Assembly: GCA_022376925.1 (NCBI GenBank)
Contig: JAIOJX010000032.1
Span: forward strand, 175,075,479 to 175,139,478
DNA length: 64,000 nt
Direction of reading: 5' to 3'
DNA from: Tragulus kanchil
Lineage: Eukaryota; Chordata; Mammalia; Artiodactyla; Tragulidae
A program made the position numbers and the translations under genes. Position 1 is the first letter of the stretch. Each line of letters starts with the position of its first letter. The notes under the pieces were generated by a model. That model did not search any database and was not told the DNA's origin. It saw only the letters and a list, made by a program, of their open reading frames with translations. Below, piece by piece: positions 34,733 to 45,590 of the stretch.

Positions 34733-35980
34733 TGGGGGGCACCCCCGCCCCCACCCAGATCTGGCTCAGTCACTTTCTTTTCACTGTTCTTGCCACTTCC
34801 ATTGGGACTGTCAGAGTTCCGGAGGAGAGGCACGGTCGCAGGTGGCCCAGAGGGCCTGGAGGGTACTCGGGTAGAATCCTGGAATGCCACGGTGCGCGGG
34901 TCCCTGGACGGGCGGCTGGCAGGTGGGGCTCTCCTCTGGCCCCATGGTCAACCTGGTGGGTGATCTTGGGCGTTTACTTCCTCTCTCTGGGTTTTAGTTT
35001 TTTCAATCTTTAAGAGAATTCAATCATCCTTTATCAAGATTATTTATTTATTTATTTTTTTTGAGTGAGGAGGGGAGCCTACTTGTTGAATGAAACTTTG
35101 AAAGACAAGCTCAATATATGAAACGTTAAAAATGGAGAGTCACGTGGGAAACATCCTACATTGTCTCTGGTGGCCCTGGTACCATGCTCAGAGAGGCAGG
35201 GCTTGAATGTGGCTGGACAGGGTAATTTCCAAGGGCCCTTTCCAGCTCGTTCATCCATTCAGTCAGTACCTAATGAGTGTCCACGAAGCGCCAGCCCTGT
35301 TCTTGGCTCCACACAGACAGGAGGGAACCAGGCCAGCCCGGTTCTGTGTCCTGTCCCGTGAGGGGACTTCCTGATCGTGGGCCTGGGATGCGTACAAGGC
35401 TCCACACACCAGCTCCGCACAGACTCAGGGGCGTCTTCTGAGCAGCCCTGCAGGGGGGCTCTGCCCCCACACATGTGAGAGGTTCGCCGCGTCAGGTGAG
35501 TCCGCCGAGCTCCCCCCACTCCTGAGAGCCAGGCCTAGGACTGGGTCTAGGGTTTTGTGGCTCCCCATCCCCCAACCTTGGAGAGGACACCCATTTATTC
35601 ACGAATTGGGCAGCCGCCCGTAGAGGCAGGGACTCTTCTCGCTAGCCCAGGTGCGCACCCACACTTTAAGTGGCTGTCTCCCCAGTCTGCCTCTGTCTTG
35701 TGAGGTCGCCCCCACCCTCGGGACCCTGCCGCTAAGAGAGAGCACACTGATAGCCTGCACGAATCGACCTCTGGCCTCATTGCATCAGAGAAGCCCACCT
35801 CTCCTTTCTCTCTGGTGCTGGGGTCCGTTTCTCCCTCATGCTTTGCTTACTGGGGTTCATGGATCATTTCCCCTTTGAGAAAGGGATGTGAGAAGCTGGG
35901 GCCCATGCCTCACTGAGACTATTATTTCTATTGTCTTATTTTATTAAGACTGTTAGTTTTATCCTACCCTACAAAGCTTT
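34733..35980. other. Unique non-coding sequence
   Basis: A (TTTA)n tract lies at about 35041-35060. An old-repeat-like segment (CCATTCAGTCAGTACC) lies near 35253. No gene supported. Confidence 0.4.
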
Positions 35981-35989
35981 GTACAATTG

Positions 35990-36345
35990 GAAGGGAGTTG
36001 TCTATGAATGAGTGTAGGTGTGTGTTAATGAATACAAGAGGGGATTGAGTGAATGGATAGACGAATGAGTGGACAAAAGGATTAATAAATACGTTAATAG
36101 CATGAACCAACACATAACCAAATGGGGAACTTAAGTGACAAATGAGTGGAAAAGTAGATGAGCGGATGAAGGGATGATGGATGAATTTATAAATCTGTAA
36201 ACAAGGGAGTCTAGATCTATGTCTGTATCTAGATTGCTAGGTGAACCAGTACAAGTCTAAGTGAATGAGGAGAAAATGAGTAAAATAATTTAAGCTGCAG
36301 TAGATGAAGACATAAATGAATGGACTGATGAGGGAACCAATGAGT
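35990..36345. repeat. Decayed TGAA/GGAT tetranucleotide repeat
   Basis: About 350 bp rich in GAATGAGTG, GTGAATGGAT, GGATGAAGGGATGATGG and similar words. It looks like an old tetranucleotide array scrambled by mutation. Confidence 0.7.
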
Positions 36346-36844
36346 AGGAAGCCTTTCTCTTTAATTAGTTTCTCAGCCAGACGTCAGGATCCTCTCGAAC
36401 CAAGCACGGCTAATGCATACTGGTCGTGGAAAAGCTTTCTAACGACAGCAGGCAAAATCCACCAGAAACCCATGGAAGCTTGGTAGACAAGCACTGGCCC
36501 AGCCAAGTGGTGAACAGCAGGAGTGGGCGCCCCTGTCCACAGGCTGCCCTGGCCACAGGCCTGGCCAGTGACTCACCGGTCCTGGAGCTTTCCAGGAGTT
36601 TGCTATGTTTCATGCCTGGAGAGGCTCCGGTGTGGAGCCCAGGGAAATTCCAGGAATATCCAGTGAGCCATACCACACTGTGGGCGTCGGGTGATGTTAG
36701 GGTGCAGGGAAGAAAGCTGCTGTTCGTTTTCTCCTATCGTCCAGCTAAAAGAAGCCGGTTGATTTCCAGCAAATTCTAGGACAAATGTTTGCCTTAAGGC
36801 ATAGGACTCTGATGCCAAGTTTCAGTGCAATCAAATATTTTTTG

Positions 36845-36965
36845 GGAGTCATGTGAGAGAAACAGAGAGAGAAAGAAAGGATGGGCAAGAGAGGGAGAGA
36901 GGGATGGAGAAATTGAGTGGGGTGGGGCAGGTGTGACAGGGGAAGAAAGAAGAGACTGAGGGCGG
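36845..36965. repeat. GA-rich low-complexity tract
   Basis: Purine-rich AGAGAGA/GGGATGG sequence, copied at about 38007-38125. Confidence 0.8.
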
Positions 36966-37090
36966 AAAGGCAAAACCCCCTTGAGGACTATGGCCCCGCC
37001 AGGTGGATCTGGTAAGAGACCCCTAAGTTCTGTCTGCAGCACACTCCTCAGAGGCGGGGATGAACTGTGAGACAGCCTTGATGTTTCTGT

Positions 37091-37240
37091 TGTTCCGTCA
37101 TCAAGCTGTGTCCGACTCTGGGCGACCCTGTGGATGGCCACGCTCCAGGCCTCCCTCTTCTTCCCTGTCTCCTGGGTTGGCTCGACCTCACGTCCACTGA
37201 GCTGGTGACGCCATCCAGGCCTCTCATCCCGTACCGGCTA
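37091..37240 (-). mobile_element. BovB 3' end, short
   Basis: Reverse-strand BovB terminus: AAGCTGTGTCCGACTCTGGG, CTCCAGGCCTCCCTCTTC, ACGTCCACTGAGCTGGTGAC and GCCATCCAGGCCTCTCATCC. Repeated at 38250-38399. Confidence 0.85.
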
Positions 37241-38249
37241 GGGCTCAGATGTGGCTCTGTCTGCCTCCAAGGAAGGCAGTGTGGTTTTCTGCAGAGAGAA
37301 GAGAGCTAAGAACATACCAAGATGGACCGTACTCAAGGTCAGACCCTCCAAGGCAGCAGAAAGTCCAGTCGAGGCTGGTTGAGGCTTCCCCAGCAGAGAT
37401 GGAGTGTGGGGCTGGGTTGGCCCCAATGCCTTCAGGGCCAGGAGATGCTGTGGATGGCACCCTCTGCACTGTCTACGCAGCGACGTGCGGCGAGGGAGAG
37501 AGCGGTCATTGGGAACGCCAGGGCCTGGGGTAAAGTGGAGAGACCAGGCCTCGGGACAGGAGCTGAACCGTCCAGAGCGTCAGCTGACTGTGACCAGGCA
37601 GGGCCAAGTGTGGCCAAGCATTTTAGTTTTGGGAGAAAAAATTCTCAGTGACTAAGTGTTGGCAATGGATTAAAAAAAAATCTTTTTTAAAGCACTGTAC
37701 TGGTCAAACAAAACAGAGGTTTTGATCTCTGATCTCTGGGTTTAGGATTGAGGGAGCCAAGCCAGGCTGAGACGAAGGTGAGGCGTTTGGCAGTCAAGGT
37801 CTTTTGAAATGCCCTCTTCTTGACTCAATCCCCTTTGTAGGCCACCACTCAGCCCCCTGGGGACATACTGTGACTTCCCCACTGTTCAGCAGGTCTGATC
37901 GTCCAGCTAAAAGAAGCCGGTTGATTTCCAGCAAATTCTAGGACAAATGTTTGCCTTAAGGCATAGGACTCTGATGCCAAGTTTCAGTGCAATCAAATAT
38001 TTTTTGGGAGTCATGTGAGAGAAACAGAGAGAGAAAGAAAGGATGGGCAAGAGAGGGAGAGAGGGATGGAGAAATTGAGTGGGGTGGGGCAGGTGTGACA
38101 GGGGAAGAAAGAAGAGACTGAGGCGGAAAGGCAAAACCCCTTGAGGACTATGGCCCCGCCAGGTGGATCTGGTAAGAGACCCTAAGTTCTGTCGGCAGCA
38201 CACTCCTCAGAGGCGGGGATGAACTGTGAGACAGCCTTGATGTTTCTGT

Positions 38250-38399
38250 TGTTCCGTCATCAAGCTGTGTCCGACTCTGGGCGACCCTGTGGATGGCCAC
38301 GCTCCAGGCCTCCCTCTTCTTCCCTGTCTCCTGGGTTGGCTCGACCTCACGTCCACTGAGCTGGTGACGCCATCCAGGCCTCTCATCCCGTACCGGCTA
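38250..38399 (-). mobile_element. BovB 3' end, duplicated copy
   Basis: Repeat of 37091-37240 within duplication 11. Confidence 0.85.
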
Positions 38400-39057
38400 G
38401 GGCTCAGATGTGGCTCTGTCTGCCTCCAAGGAAGGCAGTGTGGTTTTCTGCAGAGAGAAGAGAGCTAAGAACATACCAAGATGGACCGTACTCAAGGTCA
38501 GACCCTCCAAGGCAGCAGAAAGTCCAGTCGAGGCTGGTTGAGGCTTCCCCAGCAGAGATGGAGTGTGGGGCTGGGTTGGCCCCAATGCCTTCAGGGCCAG
38601 GAGATGCTGTGGATGGCACCCTCTGCACTGTCTACGCAGCGACGTGCGGCGAGGGAGAGAGCGGTCATTGGGAACGCCAGGGCCTGGGGTAAAGTGGAGA
38701 GACCAGGCCTCGGGACAGGAGCTGAACCGTCCAGAGCGTCAGCTGACTGTGACCAGGCAGGGCCAAGTGTGGCCAAGCATTTTAGTTTTGGGAGAAAAAA
38801 TTCTCAGTGACTAAGTGTTGGCAATGGATTAAAAAAAAATCTTTTTTAAAGCACTGTACTGGTCAAACAAAACAGAGGTTTTGATCTCTGATCTCTGGGT
38901 TTAGGATTGAGGGAGCCAAGCCAGGCTGAGACGAAGGTGAGGCGTTTGGCAGTCAAGGTCTTTTGAAATGCCCTCTTCTTGACTCAATCCCCTTTGTAGG
39001 CCACCACTCAGCCCCCTGGGGACATACTGTGGACTTCCCCACTGTTCAGCAGGTCTG

Positions 39058-41000
39058 CCTGCTGGGTGTCCCTGTTTAGGTCCTGGTCAAGTCCTTCTCG
39101 AGTGAGGAAGCCCTGCTCAGAGCACTCGTCCATGAAACTCTTGTGAGTCCCTTGCATCAGACCTCTCCTTCCGCTCAGCCCTTCAGCACTTCTCTCTTTG
39201 TATTTAGTCCACAGGATTTCCTGCGACAAGTTGTGGTGGTGGGTTCGGGGGATGCACAGTCTTGGAGAGCTGTGGGGGCTCTGACTCGGTAAGGGTTGTC
39301 TCTTGGGAATGCCAGTTCCTCTGGCCTGTGCAAAGCAGAAGCATCCGTTCTAGCCTAGGAGTCAGGGAAGGCTTCCAGGAGGAGGTGACTAATTCTTCAA
39401 GAATGGGAAAGAGTCAGGCAGATGGCCAAGGAGCTGAGAAGCAGTGTTTGGATGGTCCAGCTTGGGTTTTGGAGACAGATCCCCGGACTCATGCCCTGAA
39501 TCCTTCTTTTACAAACAAGTGACTCTGAGCCTTTGTTTCCCTCCCTGTAGCAAAGGTCAAATGACGGCTTCCCAGATGGCTGGTTTTAGGGCTGGGATGA
39601 GTGGACCCGCGTGAGGTGCCTGGCTGCGTTTCCACTGCTGCTGTCACTCCCGTGGCTGCCGTGCCCTTTGGGGAGGGAGCACGGTGCCAGGCAAGGGGCA
39701 GAGGTGGAGCTGCCCAGGACCACGCAGAAGAGGCTCTGTGCGGGGGACACAAGGCCGGAGGACAGTGTATGTGATGGGGCGCGCACCCAGGTCTGGGGTC
39801 CCGGCTCTGCTCGGCCGAGGGGGAGAGTCAGCTTAGGCTGGGGTAGGGGCTGCCCAGCGCCCAGGGGTACCGGGCAGGTGGTTCACGCAGCCAGTGTGTG
39901 TCGTGGGGTAGGGTTGGTGAGGAGGGGACGGGAAGCCAGAGAGGAGGCTGTGGGGGGGCCGGGCAGGGCACCCTGGGGGTCTGGCTTTACGAAGAAGAGT
40001 CACATGGGGCCCAAGTGACAGACTTCAGCAAGCAAGATGCAACAGGAGACGATGCCTGGCTGGTCCCTGCAGGCAGGACAGGGGGCTGGGGCCGTGCTCA
40101 CCTCGGCTTTCAGAGTCAAGGGGGCCTGGGTGAAACCTGGTGGCCCCAGCGCAGATTCAGATGTGAGGAGGAACGCGAGCTGTGAGAACAAGCTTCTGTC
40201 TTGTTCGCCAGGCTAACCCTTTAGCATGCAGGCCCTTAGGGCAAAAGGCAGGGACACCGCCTCTGAGAAGCCTTCCTGGAGCCCCTCTGTCCCCTGGGAG
40301 ACCTGGCTTTTCTCCCCTCTGTGCTTACTCTACGTCCTGCGCACACACCTGTAGCCTGTCTTGGCCCACGTGGCGTGGTAGCTGTCATCTGCTTGTTTGG
40401 CTCTTTTGTACTCAGAGTAGAGGTGGGTTCCTAGTTTTGACCGCGGATCCCAGGACCCCGCCCACAGTGGGGTGGCTACTGCCTGGAGGGGGGTAAGAGA
40501 GAATGAGTGAAGGAGGCAAGGGCCCAGGGATGGGAGAGAGGCGGCAAGAAGGGAAGGGGAATAAACACAAAGGAAGGGTGGGATGGGGGGGAGGGAGAGT
40601 GGGGAGAGGGGAGAGAAGGTCCAAAGACTGGAACTGGCTCAAGTCTCTCTGCCCGGTCATGAGATCAAGCACACCCCTGATGGACAGGGAGATGATGTAA
40701 CCGGAGGTGAGACACCCTCCCGGGGGAGCAGTGCGGGCACTGTCTCTGGTGCCCTGGACCAGGAACGGCTGGCCCCAGCTGCCGTCTGGCCCACTAATAG
40801 CCAAGTATCTGGGATGCCTTATTATTGAGAAACAATAGCTAATACTCTTGGTCTGCGGAGCTGATGGCCTCAGGATGGCTGAACCCGGGAGACATGGGAG
40901 GGGCCTCTAACATCCAGAGGGCCCCCCGATCTGTGGCCCCATCACAGGAGGAGGTACCTCCAGGGACCACACTTTCAGGTTAAGCGTTGATGCTCATGAT
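39058..41000. other. Unique non-coding sequence, GC-rich
   Basis: Start of the longest unduplicated stretch (39058-45426). It holds a purine-rich, possibly G-quadruplex-forming run at about 40575-40612. No exon or known repeat is supported. Confidence 0.45.
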
Positions 41001-41127
41001 GATCTTTTTCTTCCCTTTTCTTTGGCTGGTCCATGCAGATGTAGGATCTTAGTTTCCTGAGCGGGGATTGAACCCGCATCCCCTGCATTGAAAGCATCGA
41101 GTCTTAACCACTGGACCACCAGCCTAG
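41001..41127 (-). mobile_element. CHR-type SINE, reverse strand
   Basis: TCTTTGGCTGGTCCATGCAG, GCGGGGATTGAACCCGCATC and GTCTTAACCACTGGACCACC match the reverse complement of a CHR-family element. Confidence 0.8.
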
Positions 41128-41854
41128 ACTCTCCCTATGATGTTTTAAAGCAGACCTGTGGCCGGGAGAGAGATGGGCCCCGGAGATTGATAGTCTGGAT
41201 GCTAACGGATGGAGCCTCTGCAGCCCAGAGCAGAGGCTCAAAGGAAGCCCGAGAGGGAGCCCGGTCCCAGCCCAGGTGGAACACCAGGCGGTGGCTGGGG
41301 AAGGGAGCCGGCTCTGGAGCTTCCTGTCCTGGCTGAGAGTCCAGACTGGCCACTTTCCAGAGGGCAACGTGGGGAAAACACCTGAGCTTCCACGTCTGTA
41401 AACTAGAGGAGACGTGAGGGCCACCCTCACCGGCTGATGGCAGGCGCACGTGGGTGCAGCTTGGGGAAACGCTTTGTCAGCTTAAAGCACTGTCCAGATG
41501 CTGCTGTTATGACAGTGTGTTTGCAAAGCTCTTAGCGTGTTACTTTCCTAAATGCCCAATAAATGTGAACTATGATTATTATTACTATCACCATTATTAC
41601 TGCTACCACATTACAATTTGGTCCTCAGGGCTGTTCTTCTTTCTGCAAAACTATGTGGCACCACCCTATGCAGCCAGCAATAATTATATAGGAGCTCTTA
41701 CCTGCCCTGCATGCTGGGCTCTCTCCAGTGAGATAGGAAGTCATTGCAGAAGATAGGAGTACAATGATTCTACTTTCCTGCAGGCAGGGGTTGCCTGGCC
41801 GCAGCTGTGATCAGCTGAGAGCCTCCTTTGTGTTAAGTCCTCCTGGAAAGTGAG
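41128..41854. other. Unique sequence with an ATT-rich stretch
   Basis: CCCAATAAATGTGAACTATG followed by ATTATTATTACTATC (about 41550-41600) looks like the tail of an old repeat. Nothing else recognised. Confidence 0.4.
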
Positions 41855-42000
41855 GCTCCTGTATCAACTCACGTAGTTCTCACAACCCAGCGAGGGTGAT
41901 CGACCACCACCAGCCCACTTTACAGATGAGAAGAGCAAGGTGAGAGGGTCCATCACTCGTCTGGGCGGATCTGGAACCGGAGGCAGGTGTTGGGTCCCAA
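41855..42000 (+). mobile_element. MIR-like ancient SINE
   Basis: ACTCACGTAGTTCTCACAAC, ACTTTACAGATGAGAAGAGC and GGATCTGGAACCGGAGGC fit the MIR core. Confidence 0.65.
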
Positions 42001-42539
42001 GACTTGTGTTCCTGTTGTCGTGCATAAGCCTGGGGCACAAGAGATTGGCTAGTAGTTAAAGGTGATAAATACAGGATTTAACGGCCCCAGTCAATCAGGA
42101 GCAGTAATGGAGCGCAGAGTCAGGGAGTCACACGCCCTGAGGGAAGGCGCATCCTGAAGTCAACACAGGAGGTAGACAGCAAGGCGGCAAGGAGGCTGGG
42201 GTCATGGGGGAGGGAGCACGCAGTTCAAAATGTCAGGCTGACCAGCCTCTGGCTTGTACTCAGTCTCTTACTGGCTGTGTGACAATGGATGAGTCCAGGG
42301 GCTGGCCATCTACAGCCTGCGGGCCACACCAGGCCAGCTGCTGGGCTCTGTGCATCGAGTGTGCCCAGCATACAGGTGTTCCAGAGTTGTTCCCCTACTG
42401 GACCCTCGCAAAACCCCGGTGGGTGGGATTACGGTCTGCATGATTCCAGGTGCCTATTGCTATTATGAAAGTGCAGAAACTCTCATCTCTGGTGTTCCTG
42501 CACGATGATGATGGGCTCCGCACATCTTTTGTGTTTTTG
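42001..42539. other. Unique non-coding sequence
   Basis: A further weak MIR-like stretch (TTACTGGCTGTGTGACAATG) near 42269. No gene. Confidence 0.35.
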
Positions 42540-42718
42540 CACTAAGAATCCGCCTGCAATGCAGGAGACACAAGTTCCGTCCCTGGCTTGGGGAGATTCC
42601 CTGGTGAAGGAAATGGCAACCCACTCCAGTATTCTTACCTGGAGAATCCCTCGGACAGAGGAGCCTGGTGGGCTGCAGTCCACGGGGTCACAAAGAGTTG
42701 GACACGACTGAGTATGCC
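42540..42718 (+). mobile_element. Bov-tA-type SINE, head missing
   Basis: AGAATCCGCCTGCAATGCAG, GGAAATGGCAACCCACTCCA, TCGGACAGAGGAGCCTGGTG and GTTGGACACGACTGAGT in order. Confidence 0.9.
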
Positions 42719-43339
42719 GCATACATTATGATGGTAGAGTTGAATTTAAAATGTTTCCTCTCTGACCCTTTCCAGAAAAAGCTTGTTGAGCTCTGGATAG
42801 ATAGACGATCACTTCTCCTAAGTCTCAGTTCTCTCAGTGAAAAGAAATAATGAGTCTCGGGGCTTAAGCGAGTGAAATCACGACACTGTGGAAGTGGTGT
42901 GAGCTTGTAGACGCCGGGTCTGTGCTGACCACCGTAGGTGTGGGCTGGTGGATGGACGCTATGGAAAAGCCAGTGCGGCACCGGAGGAGGCAGGACAAGG
43001 CAGTAATTGGCAGAGATCAGACCTGATGAGAGGTGAACTAACCCTGTTCTCTTCCCCTCCACCTTGGGACCCTGAGCAGGTTGCTTCACTTTTCCTCAGC
43101 AACGTTTTCTTCCCAACTGTCAAGGGGGAATAATGCCAGCCCCTCTCTCTGGGGTGTCTGTCAAGATCCCACAAATTAACTTATAAAAACCAATCACGTG
43201 GCTACAGTAAAAATGACAGACAGCACTAAGTGTCCATAAAGGTGCTGAGAAACTTGAATCGTCCTCCGTTACTGGGGTAGAAATATAAAACGGTGCAGGC
43301 ATTTTGGAAAATGCTTTGGTGGTTTTTTTTTTTTTTTTT
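42719..43339. other. Unique non-coding sequence
   Basis: Ends in a T-run at 43322-43340. No gene or family assigned. Confidence 0.4.
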
Positions 43340-43340
43340 C

Positions 43341-43830
43341 AAACGTGTATTTATTATATAAGCCAGCAGTTACACTGCTTGATATCTATCCAGGAGAAAT
43401 AAAACATATGTCTACACAAAGAGGCAAGCATGAATGTTCACGGCAATGTGATATATAATATCTCCAAAGTGAGAACAGCCTACATATCCATCAGCTGATT
43501 AAACAACTGACTAAATTGATAAACAAGGCATGTTATGTCCACTGAAAGAATATTATTTAGCAGTGAAAAGGAGTGAATTACTGAAACGTGCTACAAAAAC
43601 AGACTTCAAAAACACAGTGCTAAATGAAACAATTCAACTAGCAAAGATCACATATGGATGTTTTCAAGAAACATCCAGAAGCGGTAAATCTACAAAGTAG
43701 CTTAATGGTTGCCAGGCATGAAGATAGGGAGCCGTGATTACAAACGGGCCTGAGGGATCTTTTCAGGGTGATGCAAATGTTGTAAAGTTCCACAGTGGTG
43801 ACAGCCGTACAACGCTGAAGATTTGTTGAG
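43341..43830 (+). mobile_element. Old L1 LINE, end of ORF2 and 3' UTR
   Basis: A diverged mammalian L1 3' segment. CAGTTACACTGCTTGATATC and ATGAATGTTCACGGCAATG lead to CATATCCATCAGCTG and AAGAATATTATTTAGCAGTG. These are followed by GAAACAATTCAACTAGC, TGGTTGCCAGGCATG and GTGGTGACAGCCGTACAAC. This is the standard order of the L1 ORF2 end and 3' UTR in mammalian-wide L1 subfamilies. No open frame survives. Confidence 0.8.
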
Positions 43831-44480
43831 TGCTGTTGGACTGCACGCGTTCCGTGGGTGGACTCCGTGGGGTCTCAGTGGAGTTTAGAAAAGCCAATGC
43901 TGGGCATCGCACCTGGTGGGCCTGACAGCACAGCAGCTGTTACTGGTGATGACGTCTTCCTTCCTCCCTGCTGGGCTGGCGACGCGGGTAAACTGCGGTG
44001 TTGACCTGGGTCTGGAAGTTCAAGTGCAGGAGGTCCAGGTGGGTCTCGGCCTCCGCATGCGGTCATGGGCTGCTCCTACCTGGAGCCTCTGCTTCCGCTT
44101 CTGTAACCTGCGAATGGTTGCACTTCAGAATCTGTGCCTTTTTTGGGGGTTACGTGTAGACCATATAAAACGACTGGCATGGGTTATGCAGAGGAGGTTT
44201 CCTTCTCAGGGGGACAGAGGAGGGTAGGGGCCGTGATACGGCACACTTTTCCTTTTCCAGCCAATACAAACCCTCATTTTTTCATTCATGACTTTCTTTT
44301 GGAAGTTTGGACAACAGAAGGAATATTGAATTCCAAGGTCAGAGTGGACCTAACTCTGCTGCTGACCAGTCCTGCCATCTTTTCTGTCTGGGTTTTTCTG
44401 GCAAGCGAGGGCTCTTGTGAGATGATCCCACCTGTTGGGGTTTTATAAGGTTCAGTGGAGACCAGCTCTGAACCGCCTGT
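43831..44480. other. Unique non-coding sequence
   Basis: No gene or repeat assigned. Confidence 0.4.
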
Positions 44481-44725
44481 ATTGTTGTTCAGTTGCTAAG
44501 TTGTATTTGACTCTTTGTGACCCCATGGACTGCAGCACACCAGGCTTCCCTGTCCTCCACCACCTCCCAGCGTTTGCTCACATTCACGTCCATTGACTCA
44601 GTGATGCTGCCTACCTACCTCATCCTCTGCCGCCCTCTTCTCCTTTGACTATTGATCTTTCCCAGCATCAGGGTCTTTTCCGATGAGTCGGTTCCTCGCA
44701 TCAGATGCCCAAAGTATTGGAGCTG
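44481..44725 (-). mobile_element. BovB 3' fragment
   Basis: Reverse-strand BovB end: GACTCTTTGTGACCCCATGG, ACGTCCATTGACTCAGTGAT, TCCCAGCATCAGGGTCTTTT and CCCAAAGTATTGGAGCTG. Its complement encodes the RTE tail with GRQRMR. Confidence 0.9.
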
Positions 44726-45385
44726 TGTTGTTAAGAGGCTGCTATTCTCAATTCCAAGGCTGCACAAGGTGCTTCCATGAAAGGGACCTGGATACAGAAG
44801 GGAGGATTCAAGTATTAGGGGGTGCTCACTGCACACCTACAAGGGGCTCCCAGGGCTGTGGCCACTCATTAGCTAAGACTTCAGAGGGCCCAGCTCTCCC
44901 ACCAGTCTGCTGTGCATGAGGGGACGAGGGTCCTTGGGAAGGTGACGCTGGCCACCTCTCTGTAGGATGGAGGGCCGTGGAAAAGCTGTGTGCTGTTGGA
45001 AGAGGCATGATGGCTTGTGGGTCTGGAAGCTAAGTGTTGTCATTTGGTTGAGCCCCAAATCTGAGCAGAGACCTGGCAAAGAAAGACGTCTGGGCCACAC
45101 TGAGCTACGCTGACTGGTTTTTATAGGATGGTCTTGAGAAAGGCCACATGCATAGGAATTCAGGGTAGAGGCAGGACCTCTCATGGCATGCACCCTGTTC
45201 TCTGAGTGCTGCCTGTCTCAGAGCATGCTCCTGCTTGCTTCTCCTGGAGCTTGGCTCGTCATTCTGAGACAAGGGGAAAGGCAGGCATTGATAGAATCAG
45301 AGGTCTTTAACTGGTGGTCTAGCTTCTTTTCTCTTGTCCACAGTACCAGCAGATTCCTTTTATCAGGCTTTACTGTGCTGCACAT
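44726..45385. other. Unique non-coding sequence
   Basis: No gene or repeat assigned. Confidence 0.4.
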
Positions 45386-45590
45386 GGGTTTCCCTGGTGG
45401 CTCCAGTGGTAAAGACCCCGCCTGCAAGGCAGAAGACCCAGGAGACGCAGGTTCCATCCCTGGGCCCGGAAGAACCCCTGGAGAAGGAAATGGCAACTCA
45501 CTCCAGCATTCATGCCTGGAGAATCCCGTGGACAGAGGAGCCTGGCGGGCTGCAAGAGTCAGAGATGACTTAACAACTAAACCACCAACT
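45386..45590 (+). mobile_element. Bov-tA-type SINE
   Basis: GGGTTTCCCTGGTGGCTCCA head, GGAGAAGGAAATGGCAACTC body and a shortened end AGAGTCAGAGATGACTTAAC. Most of it (from 45427) recurs at 46526-46689. Confidence 0.9.

Larger units (their letters stand above)
36736..39057. repeat. Tandem duplication 11 (period 1159-1162 bp)
   Basis: Bases 36736-37897 recur at 37898-39057 and abut exactly. Copy 2 has lost one base from each of three runs (a G-run and two C-runs) within its first 300 bases. Copy 1 has lost one G 26 bases before its end. Confidence 0.97.
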
